Assembly: GCF_002321025.1 (NCBI RefSeq)
Contig: NZ_DCLL01000040.1
Coordinates: 1-64,000, forward strand
Source of the DNA: Acinetobacter lwoffii
GTDB lineage: Bacteria > Pseudomonadota > Gammaproteobacteria > Pseudomonadales > Moraxellaceae
Reading direction: 5' to 3'
Length of the DNA: 64,000 nucleotides
Within the stretch, counting starts at the first letter, position 1, and each line of letters starts with the position of its first letter. The notes beneath the pieces are model-generated. The model did no database searches. It was not told the origin of the DNA and saw only the letters and a list, made by a program, of their open reading frames with translations. Shown in pieces: positions 18,126 to 25,666 of this stretch. Position numbers and translations under genes: made by a program.

Positions 18126-18656
18126 TTATTTGTAATTCCCTGACACCTTCACATAATTCTGCGCAGAATAAGACAAGAATGCCATTTCTTTTTCAGTGAG
18201 CGGACGTGCTTTTTTGGCAGGGCTGCCCACATAGAGCCAACCACTCTCTAAGACTTTACCTGGTGGAACTAGCGTACCTGCACCAATCATCACATCATCC
18301 GGAATGATGACATCATCCAGAATAATACTGTTAATCCCGATTAATACACGATTACCAATCGTACAACCATGCAATGTCACATGATGGCCAATCGTGACAT
18401 CTTCACCAATGATCAAAGGCGAACCATTCGGTTTATCGGCTTTTTTATGACTGACATGCAACATGGCATGATCCTGAACATTCGAATTTTTACCAATCCG
18501 GATTGAATTAACATCACCACGAATCACGGCAAAAGGCCAGACAGAGACATTTTCAGCCAAGACCACATCGCCGACCACGATTCCCATCGGATCGATATAA
18601 CACGATTCATCAATTTGTGGAGTCGTGTCTAAATAAGAACGAATGTTTTGGCTCAT
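18126..18656 (-). CDS. Gamma-carbonic-anhydrase-like hexapeptide protein
   Basis: 176-aa left-handed beta-helix protein of the gamma-class carbonic anhydrase/YrdA/PaaY group. Hexapeptide repeats run from about residue 20 to 135 (for example VVGDVVLAENVSVWPFAVIRGD). The three zinc-ligand histidines are in MLHVSHKK and TIGHHVTLHGC. A C-terminal helix follows. Many members have weak or no carbonic anhydrase activity, so the enzyme role is likely but unproven. It is a single gene. Confidence 0.85.
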   Translation of the reverse strand: MSQNIRSYLDTTPQIDESCYIDPMGIVVGDVVLAENVSVWPFAVIRGDVNSIRIGKNSNVQDHAMLHVSHKKADKPNGSPLIIGEDVTIGHHVTLHGCTIGNRVLIGINSIILDDVIIPDDVMIGAGTLVPPGKVLESGWLYVGSPAKKARPLTEKEMAFLSYSAQNYVKVSGNYK

Positions 18657-18705
18657 GGTGATCTGCTCATTAAAAGTTTAAGGATCATGTGCATAGTATA
18701 AAATA

Positions 18706-18732
18706 AAAAGCACCCATCTGAATGAGTGCTTT
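18706..18732 (-). terminator. Terminator of dacC
   Basis: Stem AAAGCAC / GTGCTTT around a ~12-nt loop between the dacC stop and the next minus-strand gene. Confidence 0.65.
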
Positions 18733-18767
18733 GGTCTTAGTGCTAGACTAAAACAGTCTATTTAAAC

Positions 18768-19916
18768 TTAGAACAAGTTTGAGAAGAATTGTTTAATGTG
18801 GTCGAGCATACGTGCGAAGAAACCAGCTTCTTCAACCGCGTTTAAAGCCACCAACGGTTTTTCTGAAATTACTTTACCATCCAGAGTCGCTACGTATTTA
18901 CCTACGACCTGACCAGGCTGTAAAGGTGCAGTCAGTTTAGGCTGAACCACCAGCTGGGTTTTAATCGCGTTGGCCTGACCTTTCGGCATAGTCACGTTAA
19001 AGTTTTCAGCAAGACCGATCTGAACTTCATCTTCCTTACCAAACCAGACTTTGGCTTTAGCAAGTACCTGTTTAGCCGGTTGAACATTTTTGGTTTCGAA
19101 GTTTGCATAACCCCAAGCCAACAATTCACGTGTTTGTGTCGCACGTTCCTGCATGGTTGGTGCACCAAAAATCACTGAAATCAAACGCGTAGGACCGCGT
19201 TTTGATGAGGTAGTCAAACAATAACCAGCTTCATCAGTGTGGCCAGTTTTTAAACCATCTACACTCGGATCAGTATATAGCAGGGCATTACGGTTACCTT
19301 GCTTGATGCCATTAAAGGTAAATTCTTTTTCCGCATAAATCGGATAATATTTAGAACTGTCTTTAATGATGTGTTGTGCCAGCGTTGCCATATCTTTGGC
19401 AGTTGAATAATGACCTTCAGCCGGCATACCGGTTGAATTGATAAAGCTGGTATTGGTCATGCCAATACGTTTAGCTTCCTGGTTCATCATATGTGCAAAG
19501 GTACCCTCGTTCCCTGCAATATGTTCAGCCATGGCTTTCGATGCATCATTCCCTGATTGAATAATAATCCCGCGAAGCATTTCAAGTGCAGTTGCCGTAC
19601 CATTTAAAGGTACATACATACATGATTCCGCGCTACTGCCGCGACACCATGCTGACTCGTTCATGCGCACTTGTTCATCTTCAGTGAGTTCACCGCTCAA
19701 TAGTTTTTGTTCGATGATGTAGCTGGTCATCATCTTGGTCATTGAAGCAGGGGCTAATTTTTCATTTTCATTTTTTGAAGCGAGAAGTTGCCCTGTCTCG
19801 TAGTCCATTAGCACGTAGGATTTATTATTCAATTCTGGTGGTGCAGATAGGACAGTTGCTGCAAAGCTAAAACTAGGAACTAATAATAATGCAGCAAGGG
19901 CAGTTTTTTGGGTCAT
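18768..19916 (-). CDS. dacC: D-alanyl-D-alanine carboxypeptidase (PBP5/6 type)
   Basis: Low-molecular-weight penicillin-binding protein (382 aa) that trims the terminal D-Ala from peptidoglycan stem peptides. A signal peptide (to about residue 20, SFSFAA) is followed by the three active-site motifs: SMTK with the nucleophilic Ser, SGNDASK, and KTGHTDEAG. A C-terminal beta domain and an amphipathic tail (FFARMLDHIKQFFSNLF) for membrane anchoring complete it. I chose ATG 19916 because it gives a proper signal peptide; 19949 adds 11 residues. Confidence 0.93.
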   Translation of the reverse strand: MTQKTALAALLLVPSFSFAATVLSAPPELNNKSYVLMDYETGQLLASKNENEKLAPASMTKMMTSYIIEQKLLSGELTEDEQVRMNESAWCRGSSAESCMYVPLNGTATALEMLRGIIIQSGNDASKAMAEHIAGNEGTFAHMMNQEAKRIGMTNTSFINSTGMPAEGHYSTAKDMATLAQHIIKDSSKYYPIYAEKEFTFNGIKQGNRNALLYTDPSVDGLKTGHTDEAGYCLTTSSKRGPTRLISVIFGAPTMQERATQTRELLAWGYANFETKNVQPAKQVLAKAKVWFGKEDEVQIGLAENFNVTMPKGQANAIKTQLVVQPKLTAPLQPGQVVGKYVATLDGKVISEKPLVALNAVEEAGFFARMLDHIKQFFSNLF

Positions 19917-20044
19917 TTCTAGTGGGTTCCTATATCTTGATGTAAGCACGAAGAGCCTAGCATTTTAGGACAAAGCTAGGCTGACTTCTATGGGAAACCC
20001 GGTCTTATTTCAAAAGTATTGTAAGTTATCGGCAGAAAAGCAGC

Positions 20045-20425
20045 TTAATTGTTATAGGTGGTTAATTCATTACAAATCACCTGATTTTTTTGCTTACCTG
20101 CTTTTTTGGCATCCGCTTGCGCTTCGGCCAGAATATTGCGGAAATCTTTCTGTTTTGCCATCTGATTTAAGCGTTCAACCGGCTTGTTTTGGCCCGGCAT
20201 ATATTCAGTCACCAGCTTGCCATAACCCTGATTAAATTGTGCCTTGTCCTTGACCATGCTTGGGCAGATTTCAGAGAGCACATAAATGGCTGCCAGTTCC
20301 TGTTTGGTCACTTGCTGAGTTGGGGTAACGTTAATGTTTTCATCGGCTGCGAATGCAGAAGTTCCCAAAAGAGTCGCGGCAGAAATTGCGCAGAATGTTA
20401 AAGCTTGGAATATTGGATTTTTCAT
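20045..20425 (-). CDS. Small periplasmic protein, paralogue A
   Basis: 126-residue exported protein of unknown function, with a signal peptide to about residue 26 (TSAFAAD). The mature part is a helical domain with two Cys (EICPSM and VICNEL) likely to form a disulfide. It aligns along its whole length with the gene at 20587-20958: shared E-x-CP, a central F/Y-x-x-x-LxEA segment, and a C-terminal C-x-E-x-x-x-Y. The two genes are separated by 161 bp with a terminator between them, pointing to tandem duplication followed by divergence. Confidence 0.75.
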   Translation of the reverse strand: MKNPIFQALTFCAISAATLLGTSAFAADENINVTPTQQVTKQELAAIYVLSEICPSMVKDKAQFNQGYGKLVTEYMPGQNKPVERLNQMAKQKDFRNILAEAQADAKKAGKQKNQVICNELTTYNN

Positions 20426-20540
20426 TGAAAACTCAAAAAATGGATTTAGAACAATAATTTGCCTAGCTTAAACTTATTTTTGAAATTGAAAAGTGGGAAA
20501 ATGTAGCGAAGCTGTAGAATTATGAATAAATCTGTAAGAG

Positions 20541-20571
20541 AAAATAAGACGATGTTTACACCGTCTTATTT
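20541..20571 (-). terminator. Terminator between the two paralogues
   Basis: Stem AATAAGACG / CGTCTTATT with a 10-nt loop, positioned after the stop of the gene at 20587-20958 on the minus strand. Both genes therefore probably have their own transcripts. Confidence 0.75.
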
Positions 20572-20586
20572 GAAAATTTAGCTGGC

Positions 20587-20958
20587 TTAGCCTTGGTAGT
20601 TCAGCATTTCTTCACAGACAGTTTTCTGCTCGTCTGAGCTGGTTTGCTTTGCACCCTGACGTGCTTCTTCAAGTAAAGATTTATATTCACTGTCTGCCTG
20701 TAGCTTTTGATGGCTCATGCCTTTATCTGAGTAGTCTGCAAGATAAGACTGGATCAATTGTTCAACGGTGCTGTTAAATTTTGGATTTTGACCAATGATT
20801 GCCGGGCAAACTTCAGCCATAACCTGTGCTGATGCAATATCTTCTTTTACAATGGTATTGTTTTCTTCAACAGTCAGATCGTTTGCCATGACTGAAGGGG
20901 AAATAAATGCTGCCAAGCTTAAAGTGAGAGCGCTAAATAAAGAGAATTTTTTAATCAT
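20587..20958 (-). CDS. Small periplasmic protein, paralogue B
   Basis: 123-residue exported protein, paralogue of the one at 20045-20425. The signal peptide runs MIKKFSLFSALTLS to about residue 26 (SVMAND). The mature domain has Cys in AEVCPAI and TVCEEML at the same positions as paralogue A. I chose ATG 20958 for the signal peptide; starts at 20970 and 20994 are in frame. Function unknown. It is divergent from surE. Confidence 0.72.
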   Translation of the reverse strand: MIKKFSLFSALTLSLAAFISPSVMANDLTVEENNTIVKEDIASAQVMAEVCPAIIGQNPKFNSTVEQLIQSYLADYSDKGMSHQKLQADSEYKSLLEEARQGAKQTSSDEQKTVCEEMLNYQG

Positions 20959-21069
20959 CTTGAGCCACATATTATAAAGATGGATGTCGAGCAATAAATA
21001 TATATAATTCCTGCACTAATACAATGAAATGTCCTAGTCAGTCATTTTTTAGCGTAACGAGATTTTTTA

Positions 21070-21858
21070 GTGAATATTTTAGTTTCAAATGATGATGGGG
21101 TGTTTGCACCCGGTATTCAGGCTTTGGCGCAAGCGCTAAAGCCTTTGGGGCGAGTGGTGATTGTGGCACCGGAAAGTGAACGCAGTGGCTTTTCTAGTGC
21201 CTTAACTTTGGACCGCCCTTTACGCCCAATCCAGATTTCTCCTGATGTCTGGGCGGTTAATGGGACGCCGGCAGATTGCGTTTACTTGGCTATGAACGGG
21301 CTATTTGATTTTGAATTTGACCTGGTGGTTAGCGGGATAAATAGCGGCGCAAATCTGGGAGATGATATCTTGTATTCCGGTACAGTCGGGGCGGCCTTTG
21401 AAGGTCGTTTAACTAAACATCCTGCGATTGCCGTATCACTGAGTGGGCCGAATGTACGTGGTTATCAGCAGCCTCAGGCTTATCAGTTGGCCGCCGAATG
21501 GGTGCATGATTTTATTGCTCGTGGTTTGCCTGTTCTGCCTGAGCGACATATTTTTAATATCAATATTCCAGATGTAACTGAGTTACAGGGTGAAAAAGTG
21601 ACGTATCAAAGTCGCCGCCGTCAGTCTAAACCGGTGACGAGTCATATAGATCCGCGTGGTCGTCAGGTATTCTGGATTGGACTCTCAGGAGAAGCAGTCG
21701 CAGACCCTAAGCCAGGATTTAACGAAATTGATTCGGACTTCTCTGCGGTCGCCAATGGCTATGTCAGTATTACCCCGATCCAGATGGATGCTACCAATTA
21801 TGAGAGTCTGCGGAATTTACAAACACAATTGGCAGAAAATGCGTCCTTAGTGTTATAA
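21070..21858 (+). CDS. surE: 5'/3'-nucleotidase SurE
   Basis: 262-aa metal-dependent nucleoside monophosphate phosphatase. The signature MNILVSNDDGVFAPG at the N-terminus carries the metal-binding Asp pair; GINSGANLGDD and SGTVGAAFEG complete the active site. The start codon is GTG. It is followed within 100 bp by nlpD, as in many gamma-proteobacteria, but no pcm gene lies between them and no rpoS follows nlpD. Confidence 0.95.
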   Translation: MNILVSNDDGVFAPGIQALAQALKPLGRVVIVAPESERSGFSSALTLDRPLRPIQISPDVWAVNGTPADCVYLAMNGLFDFEFDLVVSGINSGANLGDDILYSGTVGAAFEGRLTKHPAIAVSLSGPNVRGYQQPQAYQLAAEWVHDFIARGLPVLPERHIFNINIPDVTELQGEKVTYQSRRRQSKPVTSHIDPRGRQVFWIGLSGEAVADPKPGFNEIDSDFSAVANGYVSITPIQMDATNYESLRNLQTQLAENASLVL

Positions 21859-21952
21859 CTTTGTGAAAAACTCGCGATTGCAAGTATATTGCCGTAAAAC
21901 TTTGCTAATCTTAACGGAATTTTGCAACCGTATAGCATTAGAGAGGAAGATA

Positions 21953-22783
21953 ATGTTCTTGGTGTTACCGAAATGTGTCGTAGCTTCGCCTGCAACCCTG
22001 ATTAAAACCCTCGTTTTATCGACCGTTGTTATTTCTACAGGAGTAATTACCGGTTGTGCCACCAAACCCCAGGTGAATAATGCAACGCGTTATGCAACAG
22101 CTCCTGATTTCTATACGGTGCGTTCAGGAGATACATTGAGTGGGATTGCAGCACGTTATGGACTGAACTATATCAGTGTTGCCGAGATGAATGATATCAG
22201 TGCGCCTTACCGGATTTATGTCGGACAATCAATCCGCCTGAAAAGCAATACTGCGCGCCGTAGCACCAGTACTCAGGCTATGACTCAGGCAGCGCCAATC
22301 CAGCGTCAAACAATTGCAGTGCCTACACCGGCACCGGTTACGCCAGCAACCACAGTACAAACCACACCACGCGTCAATACATCTGCACCGGTTACGCCAG
22401 TATCTACGGCTGCAGGTTTACGTTGGGTAAAACCATCGAATGGTGCGATTCTTCAGCAATACAATTTAGCTTCTAATATCAAGGGCACCCGCTATAGTGG
22501 CAATGTCGGCGATCCGGTATTTGCAGCAGCAGACGGGCAGGTGGTGTATGCCGCTGATGGTCTGAAAGAATATGGCAATCTGGTGTTGGTAAAGCATATC
22601 AATGGCTATATCACGGCTTATGCACATAACAGTAAATTGAACGTGAAAAGTGGCCAAAATGTAACGGCTGGTCAAAAAATTGCAGAAATGGGGTCGACTG
22701 GTACAACCCGCACCATGCTTGAGTTTCAGGTGCGTTTAGACGGCAAACCTATTAATCCTACTGCAGTTTTACCAAACAATTAA
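21953..22783 (+). CDS. nlpD: NlpD-like lipoprotein (LysM + degenerate M23)
   Basis: 276-aa predicted outer-membrane lipoprotein activating septal murein amidases. Domains in order: hydrophobic signal ending in lipobox VITGC, a LysM peptidoglycan-binding domain (YTVRSGDTLSGIAARYGLN), a Pro/Thr linker with a repeated APVTPxxT motif, and a LytM/M23 domain (YGNLVLVKHINGYITAYAH, GQKIAEMGSTGT). The catalytic H-x-H of true M23 peptidases is replaced by MLEFQVR, so it is an activator rather than an enzyme. I chose ATG 21953 (GAGGAAG site), not the GTG at 21863 that lacks a site. Confidence 0.9.
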   Translation: MFLVLPKCVVASPATLIKTLVLSTVVISTGVITGCATKPQVNNATRYATAPDFYTVRSGDTLSGIAARYGLNYISVAEMNDISAPYRIYVGQSIRLKSNTARRSTSTQAMTQAAPIQRQTIAVPTPAPVTPATTVQTTPRVNTSAPVTPVSTAAGLRWVKPSNGAILQQYNLASNIKGTRYSGNVGDPVFAAADGQVVYAADGLKEYGNLVLVKHINGYITAYAHNSKLNVKSGQNVTAGQKIAEMGSTGTTRTMLEFQVRLDGKPINPTAVLPNN

Positions 22784-22874
22784 ATAAATAATGCAAAGTG
22801 TAAATTTCGCCGTATAATACAATAAGTTGCTTTTATCAAATGATGGAGCACCTCATAAGTTTAGAGGGAAATTT

Positions 22875-23804
22875 ATGTTAGATCAACTTCGAGCAATGGG
22901 TGTCTTTGCTTGCGTTGTGGAAAAAAACTCGTTCAGCGGTGCTGCCCGTGAATTAGGGATTACGACCAGCGCCGTCAGTCAACAAATTCGCTCATTAGAA
23001 CACGATATGGAAGTCGTACTTCTAAACCGTTCTACGAGAAAATTAAGTCTGACCGAAGCGGGACAAGCTTTTTTCCATAGCTGTCAAGAAATGTTATCTG
23101 CTGCTGAACGCGGTAAAGTCCGGATCAATGAGTTACGTGATGATCTTGTGGGTGAGCTGCGTATCGTTTCTTTGCCAGAATTATGCGCGAATCATGTGAT
23201 TCCTGCACTTTCTCATTGGATGGCTGCACATCGTGGCTTGGCAGTACATTTAGAAACAAACAATCATGAGGTTGATTTGTTGGATGGGCGGGTTGATATC
23301 GCCCTAAGATTTGAACAGAAAAATGATGAGCATAATCTTCAGGTTGTGCCATTGATACAGATTGAGCAAATTCTGGTGGCGACACCGAGTTATATTAATC
23401 AAAGCACTATTATTTCGAGACCTGATGACCTTAAAAATCATGAGGTCTTACCTTTGACACAGCTTAAAAACCATCAGTATTACCATTTTCAACATGTAAA
23501 TACTGCAGAAAAAGCCGAATTTGAACTGAAATCCCGTTTCAGTACCAATAACGGTTTGGTTGCGAAATCGATGTGCTTGCAGGGTAATGGAATTGCCAAG
23601 GTTTTATATCTTGATGCTAAAAAGGATTTGCTTAACGGTACTTTAGTTGAAGTTCTGCCTGAATGGAGACTGCCACCGATTACACTGTATGCCGTTATTC
23701 CGAAACGTGAACAACAACCTACAAAAATTCTCCGTTGTCTTGATACCTTGAAACAATATTTTAGCCAGATCTCTGGCGGACGTATGTTACAAAACGCATC
23801 ATAG
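22875..23804 (+). CDS. LysR-family transcriptional regulator
   Basis: 309-aa LysR-type regulator. The N-terminal winged helix-turn-helix (about 1-60) reads FSGAARELGITTSAVSQQIRSLE. A substrate-binding-like effector domain (about 90-300) follows. The ATG at 22875 follows AGAGGGA; an in-frame start at 22827 lacks support. It converges on argD with a shared terminator. LysR proteins usually act on a divergent neighbour, but the upstream neighbour here is nlpD on the same strand, so the target is unknown. It occupies the place where rpoS sits in many relatives. Confidence 0.88.
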   Translation: MLDQLRAMGVFACVVEKNSFSGAARELGITTSAVSQQIRSLEHDMEVVLLNRSTRKLSLTEAGQAFFHSCQEMLSAAERGKVRINELRDDLVGELRIVSLPELCANHVIPALSHWMAAHRGLAVHLETNNHEVDLLDGRVDIALRFEQKNDEHNLQVVPLIQIEQILVATPSYINQSTIISRPDDLKNHEVLPLTQLKNHQYYHFQHVNTAEKAEFELKSRFSTNNGLVAKSMCLQGNGIAKVLYLDAKKDLLNGTLVEVLPEWRLPPITLYAVIPKREQQPTKILRCLDTLKQYFSQISGGRMLQNAS

Positions 23805-23816
23805 AATGCAGAATCA

Positions 23817-23846
23817 TAAAAAAGCCGCTTTAGAGCGGCTTTTTTA
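23817..23846. terminator. Bidirectional terminator lysR/argD
   Basis: Stem AAAAAAGCCGCT / AGCGGCTTTTTT with a TTAG loop between two converging genes. A and T tracts on both sides fit use in both directions. Confidence 0.9.
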
Positions 23847-23863
23847 ATTTTTAGGCTAGGACT

Positions 23864-25075
23864 TTATGCCAAATAAGCTTTGATCATTTTTACCAGACGT
23901 TCGATCAACTGGTCTGCCTGCTCCTGGGTAATATTCAGGGTAGGCAACAACCGAACGACATTGCCTGCAGTGACATTGATAATCATCTTGTATTCATCGC
24001 GTGCAATCGCAACCAGATCACCGCATTCTTTTGGTAATTCAATCCCGATCATCAGACCAAAACCACGTACGATGACATTTTGATCCGCCAGCTTGTTACG
24101 CAGTTGGTCAACGATGTAAGCACCTTTTTCAGCAGCATTCGCGACGATATTTTCTTTTTGCATAATATCGAGAATGGTATAGACCACACGCGAACCCAGT
24201 GCCGTACCGCTATAGGTAGAACCGTGATTTCCAGCAGTTAATACACCGACGCCACGACCTTGGGTCATCACCGCGCCAATCGGGAAGCCATTTCCTAAGC
24301 CTTTGGCGGTGGTCAGGACATCCGGAACAATATTGGTGTGCTGATAAGCAAAGTATTTACCGGTACGGCCATTACCGGTTTGCACTTCGTCTAGCATCAT
24401 CAACCAGTTGTGCTGGTTGCAGATTTGACGAATTTCTTCTAAATAGCTGAAACCTTGAGGCGCGGTATTGACGCCGCCTTCACCCTGAATAGGCTCAATC
24501 AAAATCGCTACGATATCTGGATGATTGATTGCCGCTTCTTCAATTGCTTCGATATCACCAAAAGGTACACGGACAAAACCTTCAACCAGCGGGCCAAAGC
24601 CTTCTTGAACTTTTTTATTGCCTGTAGCAGACAAGGTAGCCATGGTGCGGCCGTGGAAAGACTGGTTAGCAACAATAATTTTTGGTGAAGCAATGCCTTG
24701 CATATGACCGAATTTACGTGCAATTTTGATTGCACCTTCATTGGATTCTGCACCGCTGTTTGAGAAGAATACTTCTTCCATGCCTGCAACCTCAGCCAGT
24801 TTTTGTGCGGCAGCAGTTTGCCAAGGCACTTCAAACAGGTTACTGGTATGAATCAGGGTCGCTGCCTGTTCAGCAATCGCTTCGGCAATGACTGGATGCG
24901 CATGGCCCAAACCACATACGGCAATGCCGGTTAATGCATCTAAATACTCTGTACCATCTTCGGTATAAAGATATGCACCTCGTCCTCGGACAAAGCTGAT
25001 CGGTTGACGGCCAAAAACAGGCATCAAATGAGACGGTTGATCAGTTTGTACCGGTGCGAGGGTAATATTATTCAT
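23864..25075 (-). CDS. argD: Acetylornithine/succinyldiaminopimelate aminotransferase
   Basis: Class III PLP aminotransferase (403 aa) for arginine biosynthesis and probably also lysine (succinyl-DAP). The FSNSGAESNEGAIKIARK block binds cofactor phosphate, LDEVQTGNGRTG holds the PLP-contacting Asp, and the Schiff-base lysine is in TTAKGLGNGFP. A closely similar enzyme, AstC, works in arginine catabolism. There are no ast genes nearby, so ArgD is preferred. Monocistronic. Confidence 0.88.
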   Translation of the reverse strand: MNNITLAPVQTDQPSHLMPVFGRQPISFVRGRGAYLYTEDGTEYLDALTGIAVCGLGHAHPVIAEAIAEQAATLIHTSNLFEVPWQTAAAQKLAEVAGMEEVFFSNSGAESNEGAIKIARKFGHMQGIASPKIIVANQSFHGRTMATLSATGNKKVQEGFGPLVEGFVRVPFGDIEAIEEAAINHPDIVAILIEPIQGEGGVNTAPQGFSYLEEIRQICNQHNWLMMLDEVQTGNGRTGKYFAYQHTNIVPDVLTTAKGLGNGFPIGAVMTQGRGVGVLTAGNHGSTYSGTALGSRVVYTILDIMQKENIVANAAEKGAYIVDQLRNKLADQNVIVRGFGLMIGIELPKECGDLVAIARDEYKMIINVTAGNVVRLLPTLNITQEQADQLIERLVKMIKAYLA

Positions 25076-25235
25076 GACTAACTCTTAACTGTTAGGTGGA
25101 AAGAAAAACTTATATAAGCAAAAACCCGCTCAGATTTAAAGGGTAATTGTAAATAAAATTGGAATTATTGCTTTAGACATACTGTTTTGCCTGGATTTGG
25201 GTATAATGCGAGACAGATGAGTTGAGGATTTATCA

Positions 25236-25577
25236 ATGACTGAACAAGCACGCGATACCGAAGCGTTAATTCGTGACCAAATTGCAAAACACGCAGTACT
25301 TCTTTACATGAAAGGCACACCGCAATTTCCACAATGTGGTTTTTCTGCACGTGCAGTAGAAGCACTCAGTCAAATTGGTCGTCCGTTTGCTTATGTAAAC
25401 ATTCTGGAAAACCAGGATATTCGCGCGATGTTACCACAAATCGCCAACTGGCCGACATTTCCACAGCTTTGGATCAATGGTGAGTTGATCGGTGGTAGTG
25501 ATATCATGCTCGACATGTTCCAAAAAGGTGAATTAAAGCCTTTAGTTGAACAGTACAGCCCGGTAGCTGATGCTTAA
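25236..25577 (+). CDS. grxD: Monothiol glutaredoxin (Grx4 type)
   Basis: 113-aa CGFS-type glutaredoxin that carries and delivers [2Fe-2S] clusters. The active site is PQCGFSARAV, and the glutathione-binding TFPQLWINGELIGGSDI block is intact. Length is typical. It stands alone between divergent argD and a convergent Lon-family gene. Confidence 0.95.
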   Translation: MTEQARDTEALIRDQIAKHAVLLYMKGTPQFPQCGFSARAVEALSQIGRPFAYVNILENQDIRAMLPQIANWPTFPQLWINGELIGGSDIMLDMFQKGELKPLVEQYSPVADA

Positions 25578-25603
25578 TTTTGTATTAAATTAAGTTCAGA
25601 GCT

Positions 25604-25635
25604 AAAAAAGCGCTTCATTGAGAAGCGCTTTTTTT
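25604..25635. terminator. Bidirectional terminator grxD/lon-like
   Basis: Stem AAAAAAGCGCTTC / GAAGCGCTTTTTTTT with an ATTGA loop, between converging genes. Confidence 0.9.
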
Positions 25636-25666
25636 TATCTCTATTTTATCTGGAGCAAGGTCAGAG

